A stretch of 64,000 nt of DNA from Lates calcarifer (taxonomy: Eukaryota > Chordata > Actinopteri > Centropomidae), in NCBI RefSeq assembly GCF_001640805.2, contig NC_066852.1, positions 8,788,194 to 8,852,193 on the forward strand, in the 5' to 3' direction. The position numbers were made by a program, and so were the translations under genes. Under the pieces are notes generated by a model that was not told where the DNA came from, searched no databases, and saw nothing but the letters and a program-made list of their open reading frames with translations. Shown here piece by piece: positions 25,801-33,600 of this stretch. Every line of letters starts with the position of its first letter. Positions within the stretch are counted from its first letter, which is position 1.

Positions 25801-27910
25801 CCTCCTCAGCTTCTGCCACATTCCAGAGCATGGTACCAACAGTGTCCTCTTCAAGTCGAGCCAAGGTGCCCAGCCGCTACAGTCCTGAGAGCCAGGTCCA
25901 GGCCCTACACCACCAGAGACCTTCCAGTAGAGTTTCACCAGAGAATGCCCCTGACAAGTCCAGAGCCAGGTACCTGGACCAGACACTATAATTGGAGTGA
26001 GTCTGATTTATTATGCATCATGTGCCTAACATTAGTCTCTCTCCTTCCTGTCCAGGCCTGGTAAGTCTCCAGACCGAGGAGGCAGACAGATGGAGAACTA
26101 TGAACCCATCTCTCCGCCACAGAGCTACCAAGGCATGGACAAACAGGAGGCTGGCGGGCCTCCACCCCAGAGGCGAGAAGCTGACAACTCCGAGATCAGG
26201 TAGTGGTTCTACATACGTTGGACATGTGATAGTTTGAGGCTGTCACCCCAAGAAGCCAAGTATATTCCTTATAGAAGGGAGTGGAATTTTCTCTGTGCAG
26301 TTTGTACATGTGTATTGAGATATAAACATCACCTGTAATATGTGTTGTTAATATCAAATTACCAGTATCTCCACACTTGATCTACACACTGCTAAAGATA
26401 ATTTGCTGTTAGCGCCCTGACATTTCCTGCATGACTGTATTGGACTGTAAATCAATTTCTTGTACGGATGCCAGCAAGCCTGAGTGTTCCTCGCTGTCAG
26501 CAGCCATTTGACATCTCAGTGAGGTGAAGGTCCCAGCCGAGGGCTTGTTACCCCACTTACCCCTTTGTTGTTTGACTCTCATCCTTTACCTGGTTGAAGG
26601 AGCGACTCCAGGTCCCCGGGGAATGTCAGCTATCTGCCCGCTTTCTTCACCAAGCTGGAGAACACCTCGCCAATGGTGAAATCCAAGAAGCAGGAGATCT
26701 TTCGTAAGTTGAACTCCACCTCTGGTGTTGGTGATTCTGATGCTGGTAAGTGGGTCTTCTCTTATCGTCTTCCTTCAAGCTAACATGCATGCAGCAGACG
26801 ATGAAACTCTTTCAGTTTGTGTGCATGCAAGACTTTTGTGTCTCAGAAACTCAGCCCTAATTTTTCAAGCTCATTAAGCATGTGATAACACTGGAACAAT
26901 TTGTCTTACCCTCTTATTTTTAACTCTGTTACTTGTCAGACATTTAGTGTTTTTCAACAGCCGATAATTGTCTTGCAGGAAACGCGCAACCAGGCACAGA
27001 GATTTTTAACTTGCCGGCTGTTACAAGCTCCAGTAAGTGGCTGTGAAACTCACTCAGATACTTAACACTTCAGTCAAGTTGAAGTCTCCTTTCAAACTGT
27101 TTTGATGTGTTTTTGTGTTCTTTGTAGGCAGCATCAACCCCAGGAATCACTCCTTTAATGATCCAGCCAGTAACCTGGGCCTGGAGGATATCATTCGCAA
27201 GGCTTTGATGGGCAACTTGGAGGAGAGACAGGAGGAGCACCAGGGAGGAGTAGGTGCCATCAACAACACACCTGGCGCAGGCGGTGATGGCCGCCAGGAA
27301 GCCAACCCATCACCCAGTATGGGTAGGCACAAATCACATTATCAACATCACACACGTTAAGAAGAGCTCTTATGTTTAACATGTCGCTGGTTTACACATT
27401 TGGCCTATTTGAATCTACAGGGAAGCAGAAGCAGGGCAAAGCCAACAGCCGCAAATCCAAGTCACCTAACCTGGGTCAGGCTTATGCTGGAGGGGAGCGT
27501 CCCTCTTCAGTGTCCTCCGTCCACTCAGAGGGAGATTATCACAGACAAGCCCAAGCCCAACCCACATGGAGTTGGGATGACCGACCCTCATCCACAGGTG
27601 AGCTGTCCAGTCTCTGCTGTTTGGTAAAATCAAAGACAGAAAAACCTGGCTGAGATTAATCTTCATTTTAAATGTTTAAATCTCTTTTCTTTTAAATGTT
27701 TTAAAAATCTCCTTTTCCCCAGGATCCATGCAGTTCCCTTACAACCCGCTGATCATGCTAAACAACACGCCACCAACATCCATAGCCTCCCCCTCCATAC
27801 AGAGCCAGCAGCAACAGCCACCTCCATCTGGAGCCCCGGTGGCCCAGCAGCGCGTGTGGCAGTCTCTGCTGTCGGAGCAATACGAGACCCTGTCTGACAG
27901 CGATGACTGA
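5572..27910 (+). CDS. ncor1: Nuclear receptor co-repressor 1, 32 coding exons, 5' end outside window
   Basis: This gene encodes the nuclear scaffold that links unliganded nuclear receptors to HDAC3/TBL1 repressor complexes. Joining 32 exons with GT-AG borders gives 5709 coding bases (1902 residues plus TGA), and every splice phase agrees. Order of parts: acidic/basic linker after SANT1, SANT2 (exons 3-4), long Ser/Pro-rich linker, GSI-type repeats (exons 10-17), Glu-Arg tract (exon 21), and CoRNR boxes IDVII (exon 23), ISHII (exons 25/26) and LEDII (exon 30). The C-terminus is YETLSDSDD. Human NCOR1 is about 2440 residues, so about 500 N-terminal residues (repression domain 1, SANT1/DAD) lie left of the window. 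The paralogue NCOR2 is less likely, given the motif sequences, the C-terminus and linkage to zswim7 and adora2b. Exon numbers here are local to this window. Confidence 0.96.
5703..6404 (+). other. ncor1: ncor1 intron
   Basis: A 702-bp intron with gtgagt donor and accacag acceptor. I see nothing else in it. Confidence 0.85.
6405..6694 (+). CDS. ncor1: ncor1 exon 2 of window (basic linker)
   Basis: The exon carries the conserved basic patch [19 protein letters not shown] and an Ala/Pro-rich stretch leading to SANT2. It begins one base into a codon and ends with one base, compatible with both neighbours. The donor is aaag|gtgaat. Confidence 0.95.
7744..7830 (+). repeat. Long TG microsatellite
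   Basis: About 43 TG units with one interruption (TATG) near the left end, in an ncor1 intron. Confidence 0.95.
8639..8712 (+). repeat. CT-rich low-complexity tract
   Basis: CT dinucleotide runs separated by CCCTC units, about 45 bases before the SANT2 exon 3 acceptor. Confidence 0.85.
8758..8823 (+). CDS. ncor1: ncor1 exon 3 of window (SANT2, first part)
   Basis: A short 66-base exon reading [19 protein letters not shown] then AKK. The [13 protein letters not shown] part is the first helix of SANT2, the histone-interaction domain of NCoR. Acceptor gatttag, donor gtagcg. Confidence 0.96.
8824..11081 (+). other. ncor1: ncor1 intron inside SANT2
   Basis: A 2.26-kb intron that splits SANT2. 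It starts with a long pyrimidine-rich stretch (8830-8970) and is otherwise AT-rich. I see no exon or repeat that I can name. Confidence 0.85.
11082..11218 (+). CDS. ncor1: ncor1 exon 4 of window (SANT2, second part)
   Basis: Encodes [20 protein letters not shown] and [20 protein letters not shown], the recognition helices of SANT2, nearly identical to mammals. SANT2 binds histone tails and helps HDAC3 act on them. Acceptor taccag, donor gtaagc, phase 0 at the 3' end. Confidence 0.97.
11319..11412 (+). CDS. ncor1: ncor1 exon 5 of window (acidic linker)
   Basis: Encodes an Arg-rich start ([11 protein letters not shown]) and the acidic run [11 protein letters not shown], positionally equivalent to the Ser/Glu-rich linker after SANT2. 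The 100-bp intron before it is the shortest in this half of the gene. Confidence 0.93.
11413..13284 (+). other. ncor1: ncor1 intron
   Basis: A 1.87-kb AT-rich intron with donor gtcaga and acceptor cctcag. No exon, RNA gene or named repeat seen. Confidence 0.85.
13285..13732 (+). CDS. ncor1: ncor1 exon 6 of window (Ser/acidic linker)
   Basis: A 448-base exon of low-complexity Ser/Glu/Lys sequence. It ends with the strongly conserved [15 protein letters not shown] block, a likely CK2-type acidic phosphorylation region by composition. The donor is agacagag|gtgtgt, leaving a split Arg codon. Confidence 0.95.
13852..13975 (+). CDS. ncor1: ncor1 exon 7 of window
   Basis: Encodes [19 protein letters not shown] and [11 protein letters not shown], matching the NCoR1 segment before the IPPMVS motif. 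Acceptor ctgcag, donor ATG|gttagt, phase 0. Confidence 0.95.
13976..14399 (+). other. ncor1: ncor1 intron
   Basis: A 424-bp intron with a C-rich stretch before the acceptor (14367-14386). Nothing else seen. Confidence 0.8.
14400..14577 (+). CDS. ncor1: ncor1 exon 8 of window
   Basis: Encodes [19 protein letters not shown] followed by [16 protein letters not shown], homologous to the mammalian IKAMHESALLEEQRQRQ segment. The C-rich upstream acceptor ends atcaag; donor gtaaga. Confidence 0.95.
14578..15255 (+). other. ncor1: ncor1 intron
   Basis: A 678-bp intron. Nothing notable seen. Confidence 0.8.
15256..15423 (+). CDS. ncor1: ncor1 exon 9 of window (symmetric 168-base exon)
   Basis: Encodes [17 protein letters not shown] and then a Ser/Pro-rich stretch. 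Both borders are phase 1, so skipping the exon would keep the frame. I do not recall a clear counterpart in the mammalian NCOR1 reference protein, so it may be a cassette or lineage-specific exon. Confidence 0.88.
15424..18123 (+). other. ncor1: ncor1 intron (2.7 kb)
   Basis: The largest complete ncor1 intron here. It holds a short AT dinucleotide run near 16701-16712, a TG run near 17719-17746 and otherwise AT-rich DNA. No exon found on either strand. Confidence 0.85.
17719..17746 (+). repeat. TG microsatellite
   Basis: Short TG run with one TT interruption in ncor1 intron 9. Confidence 0.85.
18124..18290 (+). CDS. ncor1: ncor1 exon 10 of window (first GSI motif)
   Basis: Encodes [19 protein letters not shown], a Pro-rich stretch and [12 protein letters not shown]. 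It ends exactly at SISQ with phase 0, so the GSISQ-GTP motif is completed by the next exon. Confidence 0.96.
18601..18715 (+). CDS. ncor1: ncor1 exon 11 of window (second GSI motif)
   Basis: Begins [11 protein letters not shown] and contains [18 protein letters not shown], matching mammalian [12 protein letters not shown]. Acceptor ttccag, donor gtagga. The 310-bp intron before it holds nothing notable. Confidence 0.96.
18716..19876 (+). other. ncor1: ncor1 intron
   Basis: A 1.16-kb AT-rich intron. No exon or recognised repeat. Confidence 0.82.
19877..19956 (+). CDS. ncor1: ncor1 exon 12 of window (third GSI motif)
   Basis: An 80-base exon encoding [20 protein letters not shown] and RGSITQ, ending at SITQ in phase 0. 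It contains an internal donor-like AAG|gtgggt at 19924 whose use would drop 11 codons in frame. Confidence 0.92.
20075..20243 (+). CDS. ncor1: ncor1 exon 13 of window
   Basis: Starts [19 protein letters not shown] and ends [17 protein letters not shown], the latter nearly invariant in NCoR and SMRT. Acceptor aaatag, donor gtaagt. Confidence 0.97.
20335..20460 (+). CDS. ncor1: ncor1 exon 14 of window
   Basis: Encodes [19 protein letters not shown] and [13 protein letters not shown]. Both borders are phase 1. Acceptor caaaag, donor gtactg. Confidence 0.95.
20551..20634 (+). CDS. ncor1: ncor1 exon 15 of window (GSI motif)
   Basis: Encodes [19 protein letters not shown] and ITGSIMQ. The GSIMQ-GTP repeat again crosses an exon border. 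Acceptor tctcag, donor gtaact. Confidence 0.95.
20736..20986 (+). CDS. ncor1: ncor1 exon 16 of window
   Basis: Begins [19 protein letters not shown], then [18 protein letters not shown] and [15 protein letters not shown], all hallmark NCoR1 blocks. It ends EGPMSQ, a degenerate GSI motif not followed by GTP in exon 17. Confidence 0.96.
21241..21547 (+). CDS. ncor1: ncor1 exon 17 of window
   Basis: Encodes [35 protein letters not shown] and [19 protein letters not shown], matching NCoR1. Mammals have GTPIKFDNNSG at the start, here replaced by IHSLNQP. Acceptor tgccag, donor gtatat. Confidence 0.96.
21846..22070 (+). CDS. ncor1: ncor1 exon 18 of window
   Basis: Encodes [32 protein letters not shown] and [19 protein letters not shown], highly conserved with mammals. 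Acceptor ataaag, donor gtaacg. The 298-bp intron before it holds nothing notable. Confidence 0.96.
22277..22477 (+). CDS. ncor1: ncor1 exon 19 of window
   Basis: Encodes [40 protein letters not shown] and [11 protein letters not shown], close to mammalian NCoR1. Acceptor ccacag, donor gtacgg. Confidence 0.96.
22478..22914 (+). other. ncor1: ncor1 intron
   Basis: A 437-bp intron with an unusual purine-containing acceptor (tctgtaaaag). Nothing else seen. Confidence 0.8.
22915..23064 (+). CDS. ncor1: ncor1 exon 20 of window
   Basis: Encodes [19 protein letters not shown] and [17 protein letters not shown], matching the RGIIDLTNMPPTI segment of mammals. Both borders are phase 1. Confidence 0.95.
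23065..23627 (+). other. ncor1: ncor1 intron
   Basis: A 563-bp intron, C-rich at its start. No exon or repeat seen. Confidence 0.8.
23628..23834 (+). CDS. ncor1: ncor1 exon 21 of window (Glu-Arg repeat tract)
   Basis: Begins [19 protein letters not shown] and continues as about 45 residues of alternating Glu/Arg with some Lys, Gln and Asp, a charged helix-prone tract. Mammalian NCoR1 has the same feature but shorter. The purine-rich coding strand gives open frames on the other strand, which I regard as shadows. Confidence 0.94.
23974..24109 (+). CDS. ncor1: ncor1 exon 22 of window
   Basis: Encodes [20 protein letters not shown] and [18 protein letters not shown], matching mammalian PGSHGYVRSPSPSVRTQ. 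It ends two bases into the Met codon that opens exon 23. Donor gtaagt. Confidence 0.95.
24291..24772 (+). CDS. ncor1: ncor1 exon 23 of window (N3 CoRNR box; internal donor)
   Basis: A 482-base exon. The first part encodes [19 protein letters not shown]. The second part encodes [20 protein letters not shown], then [20 protein letters not shown] and [14 protein letters not shown] (24688-24702) is the N3 receptor-binding CoRNR box. A consensus donor GGAG|gtaagc lies inside at 24557. Using it removes 216 bases (72 codons), including IDVII, and rejoins exon 24 in frame. The full-length reading is conserved with mammals. Confidence 0.96.
25004..25120 (+). CDS. ncor1: ncor1 exon 24 of window
   Basis: Encodes [20 protein letters not shown] and [19 protein letters not shown], matching mammalian [19 protein letters not shown]. 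Both borders are phase 1. Confidence 0.95.
25121..25508 (+). other. ncor1: ncor1 intron
   Basis: A 388-bp intron. An exon-like stretch after actatcag (25345) reads into a stop within 30 codons and is not used in my model. Confidence 0.78.
25509..25642 (+). CDS. ncor1: ncor1 exon 25 of window (start of N2 CoRNR box)
   Basis: Encodes [20 protein letters not shown] and [15 protein letters not shown]. The last two residues, I-S, begin the ISHII motif, which exon 26 finishes. Phase 0 donor cg|gtaaga. Confidence 0.94.
25752..25969 (+). CDS. ncor1: ncor1 exon 26 of window (end of N2 CoRNR box)
   Basis: Begins [15 protein letters not shown], completing the I-x-x-I-I box shared with mammalian [13 protein letters not shown]. 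It continues [20 protein letters not shown]. It ends in a split Arg codon at ag|gtacct. Confidence 0.96.
26056..26199 (+). CDS. ncor1: ncor1 exon 27 of window
   Basis: Encodes [20 protein letters not shown], matching the PGKSPERSHVSSEPYEPISP block of mammals. A donor-like cctg|gtaagt at the very start is retained in the reading frame. Confidence 0.93.
26200..26599 (+). other. ncor1: ncor1 intron
   Basis: A 400-bp intron. Nothing notable. Confidence 0.78.
26600..26745 (+). CDS. ncor1: ncor1 exon 28 of window
   Basis: Encodes [20 protein letters not shown] and [18 protein letters not shown], almost identical to mammals. Acceptor gttgaag, donor gtaagt. Confidence 0.96.
26979..27032 (+). CDS. 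ncor1: ncor1 exon 29 of window
   Basis: A 54-base exon encoding [17 protein letters not shown], matching mammalian [16 protein letters not shown]. Phase 1 at both ends. Confidence 0.94.
27128..27322 (+). CDS. ncor1: ncor1 exon 30 of window (N1 CoRNR box)
   Basis: Encodes [20 protein letters not shown] and [18 protein letters not shown] (27181-27195) is the C-terminal CoRNR box, which docks on unliganded receptors. A Gly/Asn-rich tail follows. Confidence 0.97.
27421..27597 (+). CDS. ncor1: ncor1 exon 31 of window
   Basis: Encodes [20 protein letters not shown] and [17 protein letters not shown], then [11 protein letters not shown], all conserved with mammals. Acceptor ctacag, donor gtgagc. 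Confidence 0.96.
27723..27910 (+). CDS. ncor1: ncor1 exon 32 of window (C-terminus and stop)
   Basis: Encodes [20 protein letters not shown], a Gln/Pro-rich stretch and the terminal [14 protein letters not shown] followed by TGA at 27908-27910. The C-terminus distinguishes NCOR1 from most other SANT proteins. Confidence 0.97.
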
Positions 27911-28229
27911 GCCCTGCTTGCTACAGCTCCAATAACCACAAGAGATGCCTGCACTGCGGCATTTCTGTTCACCCCCCTCTCCCAGAACTAACCTTGCTCA
28001 TTCGCAAGTGTGACAAGTAGATGGGGTGGTGTCATTTTTAATTTTGGTGCTATGGCGCCCCCTGGCTGTTAGCTAAGAGTACAAGCAGCAGCCTGTGACA
28101 GGCAGGGCTCTCCAGAACAAGACTTGCTTTTGGTCCGGAAGCACTCACCCAGCCTGCCGGGAAAATAAACAAAACTCGACTGAGGGGATGACGTGAGCTA
28201 TAGTAAAGATGAAGAACTTATTATGTAAA

Positions 28230-28235
28230 AATAAA
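28230..28235 (+). promoter_or_regulatory. ncor1: Candidate ncor1 polyadenylation hexamer (proximal)
   Basis: AATAAA about 320 bases after the stop. Another copy lies at 28164-28169. Which is used cannot be told from sequence. Confidence 0.45.
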
Positions 28236-30040
28236 CAACATAAGAGATTATTTCTGAATTTTGTTTGATTTCTGTAAAGATATACTTTGTCTTTAAGAAA
28301 ATCATTGTATGTAAATAGAGTAACCTTTTGCAGTGTTTTTCTTACCTTGATTATTTCTTATTTTAATGTCGCTTTTAAATTGATCCACTTTAAATGGGAA
28401 GAGTAGGGGTATAATCTTTACTATCACAGTTGGTCTCTCCCAGTCCACCTCCACCCCACATCACCTGACCCCATTTTAATATTTTTACCATAGCGACGCT
28501 AAGAGAGACCAGACCTGTGGTTTGTACTTGACCATGAGTGGAGCACAGAGATTGTGCCACCCCGCACGCCATCCACCAAGCACCACCAGAGCCTGAACAT
28601 CGTGGACATTCGAGGACAAAACAAAACACAGACTAACATTTCAAACAGCTTTGATATCTGATGCCTGTCTTCGCCACTCAGTGGAGATGATGTATGGATT
28701 GTAATTATCAGATAATAGATGTAACTTCTCACCCGGTTCTAGACAGAGAAATGTCTTCAAAAGTTGAGAACACTGGTGTCATAGCAGAAAGGTGAAAAGT
28801 CTGATATAAGCTTAATTTTGCCAGAAAAGATATCCTTATGACTACTCCTGGACCCCGTCTGAATAATGAAAGTGAGCCAATTTTATTTTATTTTTTTCTC
28901 TCAATAGAGCTGACCATGGTGTGACACATGTTGCTGTCTCTCTCTGCAGTTTCCAGCCTGTCCAGAATGATCTGCTCTGCAATGTTGTCATGGTAAAAAA
29001 AAAAGTATGTCAGGAACTTTTTTTTTTGACTGTTTTGCCATGCCTTGTGACTTGAGAAAGAAGGCAGCTTTAAGTAATTTTCTCAGAGATATACGTTGGT
29101 GTTTGATGTTTGTATTTGTTTCTGTAGTCCCTTTTTTTTGATACTATCCTGACAAAAATCTGAACTCTGTAAATTGTCTTTCCATTACACAAAAAGACAA
29201 AACTAACCAAACATAAAGAATGGTCTGCACCATTGTTGCACTTTTTTGCTTTGTAGCTTTTGACAACAAAAAGCATACTACCTGCTGTGTAACTTATTCA
29301 GCCTCCAGCACAGGAGTATACTAAGATGTGCTTTACCTTTTTCCCCACCACTCACAGAAATCTGGATGTTTTGCTTTTCTTGTAGCTGGTACATGAGTTT
29401 GTAGTATGACACTTGCATCACAGTTACAGTTTTAAGTGTATGGTACCGTTAAATGTTTAGGAGTTTTCTGTCATGGTGATTCAAATCCATGACCACTTAG
29501 TCTCTGCTTTCATTGTGTCAGTCAACAGGCATAATGCTTAGAATATTAATTATACTAGGTCAACATCATAAATGGCAGTAACGATCCTTTGCAAATCTTT
29601 TTTTACATATGTGAAAAAAATACCATATTCTGGCTTTTTCCACTTTCACTTTGCTCAGTCAACTAATCCATTCTGCTCTAAACTCAATATTTTGTTTCTT
29701 CCTTTCATTTTGAATCATTTGTCATAGCACATGTTCAGATTTTTATTTTCTGTCATTTTCAACATCTTTGTTATTCATCCTATTTAGAAGGGATGTTATG
29801 TGTTTACAAAGGCAATGACAAAAAAAAAAAGTTTACAAACTTGAATCTTAAAGAAATCCGACATGAAGCCGAAAAAGAATTGGAGCATCTTTTCAGCTCT
29901 CTATCAAACACACAGTGGTGACTTTTTTTTGTCTTTTTGAAATTGAGACTTGAAAACCCGTGTATCCTATGATGTTGAAATGCAATGTTTGTATCGCACA
30001 ATGTCTCTTAGTAGGCTATTACAAGAGTTCAGACCAATCA

Positions 30041-30046
30041 AATAAA
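30041..30046 (+). promoter_or_regulatory. ncor1: Candidate ncor1 polyadenylation hexamer (distal)
   Basis: AATAAA about 2.1 kb after the stop and 540 bases before the zswim7 ATG. Use of it would give a long 3'UTR, as is usual for vertebrate NCOR1. Confidence 0.4.
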
Positions 30047-30506
30047 GTGGATCAGTTCTCCACCACTGAAAAATGTGTAGGTTCTTATAGGTGTCTCATC
30101 TTTATATTGACTATTGTGATGTTACACTGCATCCCCAGTTTCTACTGCTGCCAGTTAACTCTTCAAGTCAAACGTGAAAGGTGTGAATGGCCTGTTGCTT
30201 CAGATCTCATCTCTTCTGACATGTGCATTATGTTGGTTATCATTAATATTTATCAATGAAAAACACTTAAGAGAAGTGTCTCTACCAGATACATGGTAAG
30301 GAATTATGGGTTTTAGCACTTAAAAAAAAAAACAAGCTAAGCTGTAGCTGCCCTGACTGCATGATCAGCGGGTGATAAAGTGCCTTTGTTTTCACAAGAA
30401 CGTTAAAATTACCACCTTATCCCTTTGGAAGACCAAAAATCCAAGGGCTGCCCAACAAATACAATTTTATTTCTTGTAGGTCTTTTATTTTGGAGGAGAG
30501 CAAAAG

Positions 30507-30582
30507 GCGGAAGTTGTAATATTTTGGTCGAAGCTTATTGGCTGAAGGAGTCGATGACATCATGAATAAAGCGGGCTGAGAA
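30507..30582 (+). promoter_or_regulatory. zswim7: Candidate zswim7 proximal promoter / 5'UTR
   Basis: In the 76 bases before the ATG there is an ETS-type GCGGAAGT-like site (30507-30514), an inverted CCAAT box ATTGG (30537-30541) and a CRE/AP-1-like TGACATCA (30555-30562). There is no TATA box. This fits a housekeeping promoter, but the start site is not known, so some of this may be 5'UTR. Confidence 0.4.
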
Positions 30583-30658
30583 ATGCCTTCACTATTACCT
30601 GCAGTGGCTGAACAACTTTTTCGAGACATCCAGAAAATATACCAGGAAACGTCTCAAA
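30583..30658 (+). CDS. zswim7: zswim7 exon 1 (coding part)
   Basis: Encodes MPSLLPAVAEQLFRDIQKI then YQETSQ and ends one base into an Ile codon at caaa|gtaagg. It resembles the LPAVVEELL start of human ZSWIM7. Confidence 0.93.
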
Positions 30659-33600
30659 GTAAGGCGAGAGTGGTTAAGAGAGATTATTTTGTCGCAGTCG
30701 GCCCTTGGATAGTTTTAACTTATAAGTAGCCGTAGCATTACTAGCTAGCAGTTTGCTGTAGCAAGGTGACAAACTCGCTTGTCTTAATAAGAAGACTTGG
30801 TGTGAAATTATCCCTTGTGTGGAATGGATAGTTAACTTCTCTTTTACATTAATTAAACGCAGCTGTCGTTGCTGTGCACCAAAGAAACGTTTATGTAGTA
30901 TTTGGTATATTGTGTTTGACTTCACGTTATTCCAGTTTTACAACGATGTAGTCTAATAATCTGACTGTAGGGGCCGCTGTTGTAACACACTTCATCCTGT
31001 AGATCATTGTGATTTCTTTAGACGGCACATTGTTATTCGGGTTATACACCCGAGAAGATAGATCTTTTTCACAGCAGTAATTTTGACTTGTCAGTGTTAG
31101 AAAAGATCGTTTTAATTATTTTTAATAACCCTAGGAATCCACTCAAATGCCCCAGTGAACCATGACCTCAAAACAGAAGTATTTAAATGGGATTCAACCC
31201 AAACGGATTTTATTATTAACCCCTGTGCTCTGGGACAGGTCTTCTGTCCAGTGCTGGCTCACTGGACTGACTTATTGGCACATTAAAATGGAGCGGAGCC
31301 ACCATTTTCCATGAAAATAATGTCTGATATTGTAGTATGAACATGTCCAGCATGATGAACCTGACACAATTCACACATCAGTAAGCAACTTATGCCAATA
31401 GAAACCCGCAACAAAGTTTTGTGCAATTCCTGCCAAGCCATAAACCCCAAATTTGCTTGCTATGCCTCAGCGGACCTTTAATAGCATTAGTCACTGGTTG
31501 TGTTTATGTGTCCTAGCCAATTTTTAAAAGATCAAACTGAAGAATACATTTTTATTTTTAGTTTGGCTTCAGGGAGGAGCTGATTTAATTTGTAAGGGGT
31601 CAAGGGACTAAACAATACTGTGGGTTTGAATAGTTGACATAGAGCCACCCAAAGGCAGTGCCTTGCCCAAGGTCATCTGAACAGTTCTTTTTTTGGCCTT
31701 ATAATCTGAAACACATAATAGACTTGAACCAACAACTGTTTGGCCATCAGCTTCCCCCTCCACCCATCAGTCTGCAGCTGCTTCCCTAGCAGGATACAGA
31801 AAACTAGCTAAGTGCTTTACCAAAATGTGGTAGTATAATTCACATTCAGCAATACCATACAATTTAAAAATCATAATAATAATCAGCTCAGAATGGAGTA
31901 GAATTTAATACTTTCAGTGCTTTTTTATTAAAATACAGTGTAACAGCAGTTTAATGTGTCACAGGATGAAAACACCAAGTACTCATGTTTGGAAAGAGTT
32001 CTCCAGTGGCTCATAAACATTTTCTAAGCAGCAAGTCAAGCCAAACAAGTGTACACAAATAAAAGTTTTGTCTGTGTATATAAATACATTACCTCTTCCT
32101 CACCATCAACACAAAAGCAGAATGAAAACAGACAAAACTGCGACTACCATTTTATTATTTAGTTAGACAGATTGTCTGAGGCAGCTTGTGTTTGGTTGGA
32201 GGATCTCTGTCATAATGTAAACGCTTAACAGATTAAATCAAGTAAAGTGTCACTGTAATCTGTCTGCATGCAATTAATAATGAACATGACAGTACTATTA
32301 AATCTGTGCAATTGTTTTTTTTGTTTGTTTTCTTAAAAGAAATACATGAACTCTCATTTCAATAAGTTTTTTCTTTTTTGCAGTCCCTGATGACCTGCTT
32401 ATTGCGTAAGTGTTGATCATCCTATTCCCATTTCCCACTGACTTCCATCACAAATGTTTATTACTAACTCTGCCACCAATGACTTTATTTTACTGTCAAG
32501 GTTTTTAAGGACAGTCCATAAATCAATTTATCCTCGCCTGGGTTAAGATGTGAGTAAAAAGGTTGCACGTGGTTGAATCTGAGTGGGTGTGAAGTGCAGT
32601 AACCACACTGGGGAGGGAGGCCTTTTAACAGTCTGGATTTGCCAGAGTGACGCAGCGCTGAGACACAGTGTCATGATGCTGCTCTGTGTCTTCACTGAAA
32701 CATTTCCTGGCATAATGGTCTGAGTTAGTGAGAGTGAAGTGGTGCTCCCTGTCTGGGTCACCATGGCCACATCCTGTCTGCTTGTCAGGAAGACTCAGGT
32801 TTGGAGGCTCTTCATCACACTTTGTGGTCATTCACAAGCAGACGCCATTCCCTTTTTATATTTATCTCATCCTTATCTCATCCTTGCCCCATGGGGAAAA
32901 TAAGTTTTTAATGTAATGCATAATAGAGCATTGAACACCAATATAATTATCTTTTATGCCACTTCACATCCTTTTGGCATATCATTGTACATAGTAAGTG
33001 TGGAATAATATTCTTAGTAATATGTATTTTGGTTTCAGTCCTTGTTTGATCTGAACTGGTAAAGAATAATATAATACTGGTAAAGAATAATAATGTTTTT
33101 GAAACCTCTGAAGCATCCATTTTAAAGTTTTGGTGTTAGTTTTTTTTAAAACCAAAGAGTTTCATGACTGTATGAGGATTCAACAGTCATACAGGGAAGA
33201 AGTGACTGTAAAAGAGGCAAATGTGGTTCTTCTACAACAAAACTGATCACAGTCCTGTACTGCCATGTATGTGTATAAAGTTGAGTGCACAAGTACAAAA
33301 CATGACGTAGATGACTTTATGTCTTTCCCTCTCCTCTCATATTATCGTCCTCATTCCAGTCTGAAGTTTGTCTTCGGGCCTTGTGCGCTACAAGCTTTGG
33401 ACCTGGTCGATCAACATTCAGTCACCTGTCTGTCATCTCCCAGTGGGCGCAAGGCCTTCCAGGTCTGTCATGTATCTGTCATTCTTTACAATCAGTAGTC
33501 CTGCTTGCACAGTTTACATCCTACAAATTAATGGTTTATATTCTAACATTAAATTACTACCACAGTATCCACATTCTTCTACCGCAAAAAAATTTCCAAC

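Larger units (their letters stand above)
27911..30582 (+). other. ncor1 3'UTR and ncor1-zswim7 intergenic region
   Basis: Downstream of the ncor1 stop are AATAAA hexamers at 28164-28169, 28230-28235 and 30041-30046. The 3'UTR therefore ends either near 28260 or, if the last is used, near 30065. The remaining bases before the zswim7 ATG form its promoter. No TTC19 coding sequence was recognised here. Confidence 0.65.

Noticed and set aside
5572..27910. Identification as ncor2 (SMRT)
   Set aside because: The LEDII box, the [11 protein letters not shown] segment, the YETLSDSDD end and linkage to zswim7/adora2b all fit ncor1 better.
30417..30629. Minus-strand open frame over the zswim7 start
   Set aside because: Shadow of exon 1 and its promoter; no conserved features.
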